A stretch of 64,000 bases of DNA. It comes from Pseudomonas californiensis. Its GTDB lineage: Bacteria > Pseudomonadota > Gammaproteobacteria > Pseudomonadales > Pseudomonadaceae. Made by a program: the position numbers and the translations under genes. Each line of letters starts with the position of its first letter. The first letter of the stretch is position 1. Below, piece after piece: positions 42,902 through 51,824 of this stretch. Location: the NCBI RefSeq assembly GCF_021147775.1, contig NZ_JAGTPK010000022.1:1-64000 (forward strand). The letters run 5' to 3'. The notes under the pieces are model-generated. The model did no database searches and was not told where the DNA came from. It worked only from the letters and a program-made list of their open reading frames with translations.

Positions 42902-44515
42902 TCAGGCCTCGATGCCCAGCATGTCGCGCGCGAGCGCTTCGGCGATACGGATGCCGTCCACGCCTGCCGAAAGAATCCCGCCAGCGTAACCCGCGCCCTC
43001 GCCAGCCGGGTACAGGCCTTTGGTGTTCAGGCTTTGCATGTCTGGACCGCGGGTGATGCGCAACGGTGCTGAGGTGCGGGTTTCAATGCCGGTCAGGACC
43101 GCATCGTGCAACGAGAAACCTTTGATCTGCTTGTCGAACGCTGGCAATGCTTCGCGGATGGCTTCTATGGCAAAGGCGGGCAGAGCGTCGGCAAGGTCGA
43201 CCAGCTTGACACCTGGCTTGTAGGACGGCTCGACGCTGCCCAGCGTTGTTGATGCTTTGCCAGCGATGAAATCGCCGACCAGTTGTGCAGGTGCTTCGTA
43301 GGTGCTGCCACCCAGCAGGTACGCGTGAGACTCCAGACGCTCCTGCAATTCGATGCCTGCCAGCGGGCTGCCCGGGAAGTCCTGCTCGGGTGTGATGCCT
43401 ACCACGATGCCCGAGTTGGCATTGCGCTCGTTGCGCGAATACTGGCTCATACCGTTGGTGACTACACGGTTGGGCTCGGACGTTGCGGCCACGACGGTGC
43501 CGCCAGGGCACATGCAAAAACTGTAGACCGAGCGGCCGTTGCTGGCGTGGTGCACCAGCTTGTAGTCGGCAGCGCCCAGTTTCGGGTGGCCCGCGTATTT
43601 GCCCAGCCGAGCGCGGTCAATCAGCGACTGTGGGTGTTCGATGCGGAAACCGACCGAGAACGGCTTGGCTTCCATGAACACACCACGCCCGTGCAGCATG
43701 CGGAAGGTATCGCGAGCGCTGTGACCCAACGCCAGAATTACGTGACGGGACGCGATCTGCTCGCCGCCGTCCAGGGTAACGCCTTGTAGTTGGCCGTCTT
43801 CAATCAGCAGGTCGGTTACCCGTTGCTGAAAGCGCACTTCGCCGCCCAGCGCCTCGATCTGCTGGCGCATGTTTTCAACCACGCCGGTCAGGCGGAAGGT
43901 TCCGATGTGCGGTTTGCTGACATACAGTATTTCTTCAGGCGCACCGGCTTTCACGAACTCTTGGAGTACCTTGCGGCCATGAAACTGCGGGTCCTTGATC
44001 TGGCTGTACAGCTTGCCGTCGGAGAAAGTCCCCGCGCCGCCTTCACCGAACTGAACGTTGGATTCCGGATTGAGCACGTTCTTGCGCCACAGACCCCAAG
44101 TGTCCTTGGTGCGCTGACGCACTTCTTTGCCACGCTCAAGAATGATCGGCTTGAAGCCCATCTGCGCCAACAGCAGCCCGGCGAAGATACCGCACGGACC
44201 GAAGCCCACCACGATCGGGCGCTCAGTCGTGTTTTCAGGCGCATGGCCTACTACTTTGTAGCTGACATCAGGCGCAGGACCTACATGACGGTCGTTGCCG
44301 AGCTTACGCAGCAACGCTTCTTCGTCATGGACTTGAAAGTCGATGGTGTAGATAAAGCACAATTCCGAGGACTTCTTGCGCGCATCGTAACTGCGCTTGA
44401 AGAGGGTGAAGTCCAGCAGTTCGCTGCTATCGATGCCCAGGCGCTGCAGGAGTGCAACGCGAATATCTTCTTCCGGGTGATCGATTGGCAGCTTGAGTTC
44501 GGTGATTCGTAACAT
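42902..44515 (-). CDS. FAD-dependent oxidoreductase (BaiN-like/DUF-type, COG2509)
   Basis: The 537-aa protein has an N-terminal domain (1-95) followed by a Rossmann fold GFGPCGIFAGLLLAQMG (about 104-120) and ERGKEVRQR. A C-terminal GAGYAGGILSAGVDG binds FAD (about 508-522). The FGEGGAGTFSDGKL motif (about 155) is typical of this family of uncharacterised flavoproteins. The start at 44515 is the most plausible for length and alignment, though its ribosome-binding site is weak. The substrate is unknown. Confidence 0.85.
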   Translation of the reverse strand: MLRITELKLPIDHPEEDIRVALLQRLGIDSSELLDFTLFKRSYDARKKSSELCFIYTIDFQVHDEEALLRKLGNDRHVGPAPDVSYKVVGHAPENTTERPIVVGFGPCGIFAGLLLAQMGFKPIILERGKEVRQRTKDTWGLWRKNVLNPESNVQFGEGGAGTFSDGKLYSQIKDPQFHGRKVLQEFVKAGAPEEILYVSKPHIGTFRLTGVVENMRQQIEALGGEVRFQQRVTDLLIEDGQLQGVTLDGGEQIASRHVILALGHSARDTFRMLHGRGVFMEAKPFSVGFRIEHPQSLIDRARLGKYAGHPKLGAADYKLVHHASNGRSVYSFCMCPGGTVVAATSEPNRVVTNGMSQYSRNERNANSGIVVGITPEQDFPGSPLAGIELQERLESHAYLLGGSTYEAPAQLVGDFIAGKASTTLGSVEPSYKPGVKLVDLADALPAFAIEAIREALPAFDKQIKGFSLHDAVLTGIETRTSAPLRITRGPDMQSLNTKGLYPAGEGAGYAGGILSAGVDGIRIAEALARDMLGIEA

Positions 44516-44666
44516 TAAGGGGTCCAGTTTTCGGGCCGCAGGTTCAGCCCGACAGCACTTCAAGAACCGGCGATTATAAGCGCTGAACCCCTTTCACGGC
44601 GAGTCGAGGTGCGCAGTCTTGTCGGTGAGGGCTACCAGCGGTCGACAATCCTGCTCTCTACCCGAA

Positions 44667-45347
44667 TCAATCGTCTCGCGAGCCACCGTAATAACCGCAG
44701 CCGCGCTGTGCCTGGCCATTGATACGCAGTTCGGCGGTCAGGTGCTGGACAGAGCCGTTGACGCTGTCGACGCAACGCTGTGGCGCGACCCACAGCTCGA
44801 TACGCTGGTTGTTGGCTTCGCTGCTGAGACTGAAACTGCCATCAGGCAGTTGCTCTTCGACGTACGGCACCGCCAAGGGTTGTGCGCCTTCACGCTCCAG
44901 GACCATGCCTTTGCCGCTGACGTTCACGTTCCAGGTGGGTTTGTTACCGTTCACATGCAGCGTAAGGCGTTTGAAATTGAGGTCTTCACAGGCCTGACCG
45001 GGACGTTCGACGCGGTACAGCTGATGCAGGTCCAGCTGGCCGTCACTGTTGGCGGCCTTGCTGGCGGTGAAAGACCCTTTGAGGTCGGCAAACACACGGC
45101 CCTTGGCGTCCGCCAGGGAGGCGGCTTCCTGCAGGATGCCGGTATTGCCGCGGTCTTTCACAACATAACGACGCTGTTCGTTGCACGGCTTGAACAGCAG
45201 CTGTCCACCTTCGCCAGTCAAATCACCCTGCATGCGGATCATGCCTGCCGTGGAAACCTTAGGCGCCGCAGTCTGGCTGCCCAGCAACTGGCAGCCGGCA
45301 AACAGCGGCAGAAGAGCAAATACAAACACGGTACGGGCAGCGAACAT
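44667..45347 (-). CDS. Lipoprotein of COG3650/META-like type
   Basis: The 226-aa protein has a lipobox LLPLFAGC (Cys about 18). The mature part has an N-terminal region (LLFKPCNEQRRYVVKD, with a conserved Cys) and a C-terminal beta-domain with two further Cys (RCVDSV and RGCGYYG) that match COG3650-type proteins, whose members bind the cell surface or act in stress tolerance. The internal start at 45347 precedes the signal sequence. There is no close operon partner. Confidence 0.75.
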   Translation of the reverse strand: MFAARTVFVFALLPLFAGCQLLGSQTAAPKVSTAGMIRMQGDLTGEGGQLLFKPCNEQRRYVVKDRGNTGILQEAASLADAKGRVFADLKGSFTASKAANSDGQLDLHQLYRVERPGQACEDLNFKRLTLHVNGNKPTWNVNVSGKGMVLEREGAQPLAVPYVEEQLPDGSFSLSSEANNQRIELWVAPQRCVDSVNGSVQHLTAELRINGQAQRGCGYYGGSRDD

Positions 45348-45396
45348 TGGGCGGTCTCCAGACAAGTGTCGCCACGTTACTCAGACTGCCGCCGCA

Positions 45397-45996
45397 TCAC
45401 AAGACCTGATACGTGCGCCCGGTGTGCAAGCCTTCCACGCTTTTGGCGTAGGCCAGCGCCACGTCAGCTGCCGGAACGGGCTTGAAGCCTCGGAAGTAGG
45501 GGCCGTAACTGTCCATTGATTCGAGCAGCACGTTGGCGCTGACCGAATTGACGCGCAGGCCACGCGGCAGCTCGATGGCTGCCGCCCGCACGAATGCGTC
45601 GATGGCACCGTTCACCAGGCTGGCCGACAGGCCCGACAGAATCGGCTCCTGACTCAGAATGCCGGACGTGAAAGTGAACGAGGCGCCATCGTTGGCGAAC
45701 TCTCTGCCGATGAGCAGCAAGTTGACCTGGCCCATCAGCTTGTCCTGCAAACCCAGCGTGAAATCGGCTTCGCTCATCTGCGCCAGCGGCTTGAAGTTCA
45801 CATTGCCCGCTGCGCAGACCAGGGCGTCGAAGCGACCGACCCGCTTAAACAGTTTCCGTATCGAGGTGCTGTCGCTGATGTCGACGTGCTCGTCCCCGCT
45901 GTTACGACCGATACGAACGATCTCGTGGCGAGGGCCCAATTCACGCTCGACGGCCGAGCCCACGGTGCCGTTTGCACCAATCAAAAGGATTTTCAT
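45397..45996 (-). CDS. Short-chain dehydrogenase/reductase
   Basis: This 199-aa SDR protein has a Rossmann motif (LLIGANGTVGSAV, about 4-16) and a VCAAGNVNF block near residue 70. The expected S-Y-K triad is altered: TFTSGILSQ may supply the Ser, but no clear YxxxK follows, the equivalent segment being SLVNGAIDAFVRAAA. It is probably an atypical member. It is divergent from the LysR gene at 46101, suggesting that regulator controls it. Confidence 0.82.
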   Translation of the reverse strand: MKILLIGANGTVGSAVERELGPRHEIVRIGRNSGDEHVDISDSTSIRKLFKRVGRFDALVCAAGNVNFKPLAQMSEADFTLGLQDKLMGQVNLLLIGREFANDGASFTFTSGILSQEPILSGLSASLVNGAIDAFVRAAAIELPRGLRVNSVSANVLLESMDSYGPYFRGFKPVPAADVALAYAKSVEGLHTGRTYQVL

Positions 45997-46100
45997 TGCA
46001 CTGCTCCAACGAAGTGTAGGGAGCACACAGTGTAGAAAGCTGGATAGCCGTCAATAAAGATGCTAATTGGAAACCTTTGGTTCTTTTAAGGAAACAATCC

Positions 46101-47015
46101 ATGAGCGAAATGGAGGATCTGTCAGCCTTTGCGGTCCTGGTCGAGGAGGGGAGTTTTACCTCGGCCGCGTTGCGCCTTGAGTGCAGCAAGGGACGCTTGT
46201 CCAAGCGGATCTCCCAGTTGGAAAAGACTTATGCCGTTCAACTGCTGTATCGCACCACGCGCAACCTGAGTCTGACCCCGGCCGGTGTGGCGTTGCTGCC
46301 GCAGGCACAGCAACTGCTGGTGCATATGGAGCGCGCTCGGCGCATCGTGGCTCTGATGCGCGATGACATGATCGGTGAAGTGCGCATCACCGCGCCAATT
46401 TCGCTGGGGCAAACTTTTTTCGATGGCTTGTTGATGGAGTTCTGCGAAGCATATCCGCAGGTCAAGATCGAACTGAATCTGGATAACGGTGTGCGCGACC
46501 TGCGTCGAGAAGGCTTCGACATCGGCATCCGCTCGAACGTCCAGAGCGACGAAAGGCTGGTGGCCAGGCCGCTGCTGGCGATGCAGGAACTGACCTGTGC
46601 CAGCACTGCGTATCTGGACAGACACGGCTGGCCGCTTGCGCCCCAGGAGTTGGTCAATCATCAGTGTTTGACCAACAGCCATCACAACGGCACACGAGAC
46701 CAGTGGTTGTACCATCAGAATCATGAGTTGATCCGGGTTCAGGTCAACGGTCCGTTCGCCACCAATCAATACAATCTGCTGAAAAAGGCAGCGCTCGCGG
46801 GCGCGGGTATTGCTCGCGTGCCGTCTTACATGGTGCACGAGGAGTTTGCTGCCGGGCAGTTGCATTGGCTGTTTCGTGAGTACCAGACGGCCATTACGCC
46901 AATGTTCCTGGTACACCCCTACGAAGGCGAAGTGCCCCGACGCGTGCAGGTGCTGGCGGATTATCTGGTGGGATGGTTTGAACGCAGTTGTTCGGCGCTG
47001 GAGCGCACCGTTTAG
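46101..47015 (+). CDS. LysR-type transcriptional regulator
   Basis: The 304-aa LTTR has an N-terminal winged HTH (FAVLVEEGSFTSAALRLECSKGRLSKRISQLEK, about 8-40) and a ligand-binding domain with the usual two lobes (about 90-295). It is transcribed divergently from the SDR gene with a 104-base gap, the standard LysR arrangement. The effector is unknown. The ATG at 46101 is chosen because the conserved HTH begins ten residues later. Confidence 0.9.
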   Translation: MSEMEDLSAFAVLVEEGSFTSAALRLECSKGRLSKRISQLEKTYAVQLLYRTTRNLSLTPAGVALLPQAQQLLVHMERARRIVALMRDDMIGEVRITAPISLGQTFFDGLLMEFCEAYPQVKIELNLDNGVRDLRREGFDIGIRSNVQSDERLVARPLLAMQELTCASTAYLDRHGWPLAPQELVNHQCLTNSHHNGTRDQWLYHQNHELIRVQVNGPFATNQYNLLKKAALAGAGIARVPSYMVHEEFAAGQLHWLFREYQTAITPMFLVHPYEGEVPRRVQVLADYLVGWFERSCSALERTV

Positions 47016-47085
47016 CGAAGATTGGCGTGCGGCCCCTGGCCTCCTCTTCAGCAATACAGTGTTCCGACTGACCTGTATGGCTTTT

Positions 47086-47119
47086 GTTTGGGTCGTTTGG
47101 GTCGTTTGGGTCGTTTGGG
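47086..47119 (+). repeat. 9-bp tandem repeat GTTTGGGTC x3.8
   Basis: Four direct copies of GTTTGGGTC, the last incomplete, follow one another without spacers. They are likely a slippage-prone VNTR-type repeat. Confidence 0.85.
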
Positions 47120-47176
47120 ACTGTGGATTCAGCTGGATGTGCGCTCGGCGCAGGTCAGCTTTTCGCCCCTCGGCGA

Positions 47177-47345
47177 CCCACTTTGATAGGGCCAAAGTGG
47201 GCAAAGCCCGTGGCTCCGGTTGGGTCCGCCTGCGGCGGATTCCTTCGTCCCGACACTGATCCGGCGGTCGCTGCAACGGGCCATCCATGGCCCGGTGCAG
47301 CTCAATCGGCATCCATGCCGATTGCCCCCCGGATCAGCGTCGGAC
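47177..47345. repeat. Multi-branched inverted-repeat element
   Basis: An outer stem, GTCCCGACACTGATCCGG (47247-47264) against CCGGATCAGCGTCGGAC (47329-47345), encloses two strong hairpins: GCTGCA-CGGGCCA/TGGCCCG-TGCAGC (47270-47301) and CAATCGGCAT/ATGCCGATTG (47303-47324). Two more hairpins lie on the left (47177-47201 and 47225-47239). This looks like a mobile palindromic element or a structured RNA. Confidence 0.6.
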
Positions 47346-47891
47346 CTCAGCCTGCACCTTACGTCGCGTTCTGCGGTGTAGCGGCTATCGGGGTAGAAAG
47401 GCGCTGTTTGTTTTTGGTTCTGCCGTGGCTGGGCTTTTTTCGATTCTGATAGCTGAGTTGAGCTGATATGGAGCCGACATTTTCTGGGAACATGCTGACC
47501 TTTTCCTCTGCAAACGGAACGCCGCCCTGCGGGCAGTCGTGCGGCCGCGTGGGCGCCACTTCATGAGGAGCAAAGAAAACGCCGTTTTAGTACCACTGAG
47601 GCGTTGGTCAACCTGGCGTGGGAAATCGCTTGAGTAGCGTTCGCTCCTTTTGAAAAGCCAGAGCGAATACCAGTCAAAAGTGGCTTGAGGGCTTTTCCGA
47701 TACCATAGAATCTCCCGCAGGATTGGCGCGCGCCCATCACACCGGGGCCATTCAGTGTTGATGACGGGAATAGAAAAAACGCAGGATGACTGGGTGTTGA
47801 GGATTTTGTATGACTTGCTCGTGAAGGGTGACTGACGATGCACGTCAATCATCTGAGTCCGCCAAGCCTGCGATTGGGGTTTTTCAGGGCA

Positions 47892-47920
47892 GGCGATACA
47901 TCCGCAAAAGATGTATCGCC
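47892..47920. terminator. Hairpin after livF
   Basis: The perfect 11-bp stem GGCGATACATC (47892-47902) / GATGTATCGCC (47910-47920) lies 26 bases beyond the livF stop. No T-run follows on the minus strand, so it may be a terminator or an RNA-protecting hairpin. Confidence 0.5.
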
Positions 47921-47946
47921 CGAACCGACAGAGTGAGAAGTTGGCT

Positions 47947-48648
47947 TCAACCGCCCAGGTAGGCGTCCCGCACCTTCGGGTCGACCAGCAGTTCTTCACC
48001 GGTGCCCTGCATCACCACGCGACCGTTTTCCAGCACATAGGCACGGTCGGCGATTTTCAGGGCCTGGTTAGCGTTCTGTTCAACCAGAAACACTGTCACA
48101 CCATCACGTCGCAGTTGTTCGACGATCTCGAAAATCTGCTGAATGATGATCGGTGCGAGGCCCAGTGACGGCTCGTCCAGAAGCAACAGCTTGGGCTTGC
48201 TCATCAGCGCACGGCCGATGGCAAGCATCTGTTGTTCACCACCAGACATGGTGCCGCCGCGTTGCGTGAAGCGTTCCTTGAGGCGCGGGAACAGATGCAG
48301 GACCTTGTCCATTTGCTCCTGATAGTCGTCCTTCTCGGTGAAGAAACCGCCCATTGCCAGGTTTTCTTCGACGGTCAGGCGGGCAAACACACGGCGGCCT
48401 TCCGGCACCACCGCAATGCTCTTGCGCATGATCACCGATGACTCCTGGCCGACCAGTTCTTCGCCCAGATAACGAATGCTGCCGCTGTGCGCTCGGGGTG
48501 AGCCGCACAGCGTCATCAGCAGCGTCGACTTGCCAGCGCCGTTGGCACCGATCAGCGTCACGATCTCGCCCTGGCGAACCTCGACGTTGATGCTGTGCAG
48601 TGCCTGGATCTTGCCGTAGAAGGTGGAAACGTTTTCAAACTGCAGCAT
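47947..48648 (-). CDS. livF: Branched-chain amino-acid ABC transporter ATPase LivF
   Basis: The 233-aa ABC ATPase has Walker A GANGAGKST, signature MSGGEQQM and Walker B LLLLDEPSLGLAP with DEP. The SLGLAP sequence after Walker B is typical of LivF. It is last in the livKHMGF operon and pairs with LivG to power the LivH-LivM channel. Confidence 0.96.
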   Translation of the reverse strand: MLQFENVSTFYGKIQALHSINVEVRQGEIVTLIGANGAGKSTLLMTLCGSPRAHSGSIRYLGEELVGQESSVIMRKSIAVVPEGRRVFARLTVEENLAMGGFFTEKDDYQEQMDKVLHLFPRLKERFTQRGGTMSGGEQQMLAIGRALMSKPKLLLLDEPSLGLAPIIIQQIFEIVEQLRRDGVTVFLVEQNANQALKIADRAYVLENGRVVMQGTGEELLVDPKVRDAYLGG

Positions 48649-49416
48649 TTACGCTTCCCCCAGGTAGGCTTTGATCACTTCAGGATTATCGCGGATCTGT
48701 TCCGGCGTGCCGTCAGCCAGAGGCGTGCCCTGGTTGATGACGACGATGTGGTCGGAAATGCTCATGACCAGCTTCATGTCGTGCTCGATCAGTAGAACCG
48801 TCGCGTTGTGCTCGTTGCGCAATACGCCGATCAGCGCTTTCAGGTCTTCGGTTTCCTTGGGGTTCAGCCCCGCTGCCGGTTCGTCGAGCATCAGGATGCG
48901 CGGACGCGTCATCATGCAGCGGGCGATTTCCAGGCGACGTTGCTGACCATAGGCCAGCGTCCCGGCGGTGCGGTTGGCAAATTCCTTGAGGTTCACGGCT
49001 TCCAGCCAATGCTCGGCGTAATCCATGGCTTCGCGTTCGCTGCGGCGGAAGGCTGGCGTCTTGAACAGTCCCGACAGGAAGTTGGTGTTCAAATGCCGAT
49101 GCTGAGCCACCAGAAGGTTTTCGACAGCGGTCATTTCCTTGAACAGACGTACGTTCTGGAAGGTACGGACGACGCCCTTGCGAGCAATTTGATGCCCGGC
49201 CAGGCCTTGAATGGGCTCACCGTCCAGCAGGATGGTGCCTGAGGTCGGCTTGTAGAAACCGGTCAGGCAATTGAAGACGGTGGTTTTGCCTGCGCCGTTG
49301 GGGCCGATCATTGATACGACCTGCTTTTCATGCACGGTCAGGCCAACACCGTTGACCGCCAACAGGCCGCCGAAGCGCATGCACAAGCCTGAGGCTTGCA
49401 GTATTGGGCGGCTCAT
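48649..49416 (-). CDS. livG: Branched-chain amino-acid ABC transporter ATPase LivG
   Basis: The 255-aa ABC ATPase has Walker A GPNGAGKTT, an AYGQQRRLEIARCM signature region (LivG-type, lacking classical LSGGQ) and Walker B ILMLDEPAAGLNPKE. Its start overlaps livM by 4 bases. It is the partner of LivF. Confidence 0.96.
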   Translation of the reverse strand: MSRPILQASGLCMRFGGLLAVNGVGLTVHEKQVVSMIGPNGAGKTTVFNCLTGFYKPTSGTILLDGEPIQGLAGHQIARKGVVRTFQNVRLFKEMTAVENLLVAQHRHLNTNFLSGLFKTPAFRRSEREAMDYAEHWLEAVNLKEFANRTAGTLAYGQQRRLEIARCMMTRPRILMLDEPAAGLNPKETEDLKALIGVLRNEHNATVLLIEHDMKLVMSISDHIVVINQGTPLADGTPEQIRDNPEVIKAYLGEA

Positions 49417-50678
49417 TGACCCACCTCTGCTTTCAATTTCATGACCGGTCGCTGCATTGGCAGGAAGCCTTGTGGGCGCCAGATCATCATCAGCACCATC
49501 ATGGCGCCGAACATCAACATCCGGTAATCACTGAATTCACGCATCAGTTCAGGCAGCAGAATCATCACGATGGCCGCAAGAATCACACCCAATTGCGAGC
49601 CCATGCCACCCAGCACGACGATCGCGAGGATGATGGCTGACTCAATGAACGTGAAGGACTCCGGGGTTACCAGGCCTTGGCGTGCGGCAAAGAAGCTGCC
49701 CGCAAAACCGGCGAATGCAGCGCCCAGTGTGAACGCCGACAATTTGATCACGGTCGGATTCAGGCCCAGTGCACGGCAGGCGATTTCGTCTTCACGCAGT
49801 GCTTCCCACGCACGGCCGATCGGCATGCGCAGCAGACGATTGATCACGAACAGCGCCGCCAGTGCCAGCAGCAAGGCGATCAGGTACAGGAAGATGACTT
49901 TGTTGATCGAGTTGTAGGTCAGGCCAAAAAACTCGTGGAACGTCTGCATGCCTTCAGCGGCCTTGCGTTCGAACGTCAGGCCGAAGAAGGTCGGCTTGTC
50001 GATGTTGCTGATGCCGTTCGGGCCTCCGGTGAGTTCGGTCAGGTTGCGCAGGAATATACGGATGATCTCGCCAAACCCGAGCGTCACGATGGCCAGGTAA
50101 TCGCCGCGCAGGCGCAGCACCGGGAACCCCAGCAAGAACCCGAACAGCGCGGCCATCAGGCCAGCAATCGGCAGGCAGATCCAGAAGCCGAGACCGTAGT
50201 AGTGCGACAGCAGGGCGTAACTGTAGGCGCCGACGGCGTAGAAACCGACGTAACCCAGGTCAAGCAGCCCGGCAAGGCCGACCACGATGTTCAGGCCCAG
50301 GCCGAGCATCACGTAGATCAGGATCAAGGTTGCGATATCCACCGCGCCGCGTGACCCGAAGAACGGCCAGATGAATGCCAGTACGATCAGTGCCGCCAGG
50401 CCCCAGCGCTGGGTTGAAGGCAGGGTCAGAAAGTCGCTGGTCTTTTTCGAGATCAACGGCTTGTCGGAACCACGGCGCAGGCCGCTGATCTGTTCGGCGA
50501 ACAACACACGCAGAAACAGCAGCACCGAACAGATCGCGATGATCATCAGCGTCATCGGCGGGGCATTCTGTACCTGGAGCGTAACACCGGAGAAGGCCAG
50601 TTTCAGGCCCAGCACAGGGTAGGCAACGGCCCACACCAGTGCGGCGCTGAACAGCGCCTGTTTGAAGGACTTGCTCAT
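49413..50678 (-). CDS. livM: Branched-chain amino-acid ABC transporter permease LivM
   Basis: This 421-aa inner-membrane permease has about ten hydrophobic segments. It has the N-terminal extension usual in Pseudomonas LivM/BraE, and the conserved GLNIVVGLAGLLDLGYVGFYAVGAY and REDEIACRALGLNPTVIKLSAF blocks. Its start overlaps livH by 4 bases (ATGA), so they are translationally coupled. Confidence 0.95.
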   Translation of the reverse strand: MSKSFKQALFSAALVWAVAYPVLGLKLAFSGVTLQVQNAPPMTLMIIAICSVLLFLRVLFAEQISGLRRGSDKPLISKKTSDFLTLPSTQRWGLAALIVLAFIWPFFGSRGAVDIATLILIYVMLGLGLNIVVGLAGLLDLGYVGFYAVGAYSYALLSHYYGLGFWICLPIAGLMAALFGFLLGFPVLRLRGDYLAIVTLGFGEIIRIFLRNLTELTGGPNGISNIDKPTFFGLTFERKAAEGMQTFHEFFGLTYNSINKVIFLYLIALLLALAALFVINRLLRMPIGRAWEALREDEIACRALGLNPTVIKLSAFTLGAAFAGFAGSFFAARQGLVTPESFTFIESAIILAIVVLGGMGSQLGVILAAIVMILLPELMREFSDYRMLMFGAMMVLMMIWRPQGFLPMQRPVMKLKAEVGQ

Positions 50679-51598
50679 ACTTTCTCAACCTCCGGACGAC
50701 CCAGAATACCGGTCGGGCGGAACAGCAGCACCAGAACCAGAAGGCCGAAGGCCACGACGTCCTTGTACTGATCACCGAAAATGTCAGCGCCGAATGCTTC
50801 AGCGACGCCCAGTACCAGGCCACCGAGTACTGCGCCAGGAATCGATCCGATACCGCCCAGTACTGCAGCGGTGAAGGCTTTCAGGCCTACGAGGAAGCCT
50901 GCACTCGGGTTGATCACGCCGTATTGCATGCTCAGCAACATGGCAGCGACTGCAGCCAGTGCAGCACCCACGACGAACGTCAGGGCAATGATGGTGTTGG
51001 TGTTGATGCCCAGCAGATTGGCCATTTTCATGTCCTCGGCACAGGCGCGACAGGCGCGGCCCATTCGTGACCGGGAAATGAACAGCGTCAAGCCAGTCAT
51101 CGCCAGCAGCGTGACGACGAACACCACGATTTGCATGTAGGAAATCAGCACTTCCTCTGCACCGCCAGGGCCGAACGACAAGCTGCCGGGGAGCAGATTG
51201 GGGATGGCAAAGTTGCCAGAACCCTGGGAAAGCTGGACCGAGTTCTGTAGAAAGATCGACATGCCGATCGCAGAAATCAGTGGAATCAGACGGTTGCTGT
51301 TACGCAACGGACGGTAGGCGACACGCTCTATGCTGTAACCATAGGCGCTGGTCACGATGATGGTTGCGGCAAAACCCGCGATCATCAACAGCGGCAGGCT
51401 GTGGATACCCAGCATCGCCAGGCCGGCAAGCGCCATGAAAGCAACGTACGAACCGATCATGTACACCTCGCCGTGGGCGAAGTTGATCATTCCGATGATG
51501 CCGTACACCATCGTGTAACCGATGGCGATCAATGCATACGTACTGCCAATGGTCAGGCCATTGACCAGTTGCTGCATGTAGTGGAATAACTCGGGCAT
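50675..51598 (-). CDS. livH: Branched-chain amino-acid ABC transporter permease LivH
   Basis: The 307-aa permease has eight or so hydrophobic segments and the typical N-terminus QQLVNGLTIGSTYALIAIGYTMVYGIIGMINFAHGE. The internal CRACAEDMKMANLLGINTNTI loop contacts the ATPases. It is the first membrane component after the binding-protein gene and is separated from it by an attenuator hairpin. Confidence 0.95.
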   Translation of the reverse strand: MPELFHYMQQLVNGLTIGSTYALIAIGYTMVYGIIGMINFAHGEVYMIGSYVAFMALAGLAMLGIHSLPLLMIAGFAATIIVTSAYGYSIERVAYRPLRNSNRLIPLISAIGMSIFLQNSVQLSQGSGNFAIPNLLPGSLSFGPGGAEEVLISYMQIVVFVVTLLAMTGLTLFISRSRMGRACRACAEDMKMANLLGINTNTIIALTFVVGAALAAVAAMLLSMQYGVINPSAGFLVGLKAFTAAVLGGIGSIPGAVLGGLVLGVAEAFGADIFGDQYKDVVAFGLLVLVLLFRPTGILGRPEVEKV

Positions 51599-51778
51599 TT
51601 ACCGCGCTCCTAAAAACCTGATCTGCATTTCTCTGACCGGCATCGGGTACGCATTCTGTCGATGCGTTGCCTGTGGTGCTGTCAGTGAACCGCTGGTGAC
51701 GGTTTTAAGATTTTCAGGGGGCCTCGTTTCCGGCGCTCTTTGTGGGAGCTTGGCAAACGGACCAACATTCGTAAAACA

Positions 51779-51804
51779 AAGCCCACTGCGGATGCAGTGG
51801 GCTT
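51779..51804 (-). terminator. Attenuator between binding-protein gene and livH
   Basis: The 11-bp perfect stem AAGCCCACTGC (51779-51789) / GCAGTGGGCTT (51794-51804) is followed on the minus strand by TGTTTTAC. It allows high binding-protein and lower permease expression. Confidence 0.8.
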
Positions 51805-51824
51805 CGGTTGTCATTGCAAGCAGT

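Larger units (their letters stand above)
47016..47946. other. Long intergenic region with structured repeats, no supported gene
   Basis: This 931-base region has no recognisable gene. It holds a 9-bp tandem repeat (47086-47119), a set of nested inverted repeats (47177-47345), a REP-like AAACGGAACGCCGCCC segment (about 47512-47527) and a hairpin (47892-47920). A 204-codon open frame on the minus strand (47385-47999) reads through these repeats and has no family resemblance, so I treat it as non-coding. Confidence 0.55.

Noticed and set aside
47385..47999. 204-codon minus-strand frame between LysR gene and livF
   Set aside because: It reads through hairpins and repeat sequences, overlaps the end of livF, and resembles translated intergenic repeat DNA rather than a protein.
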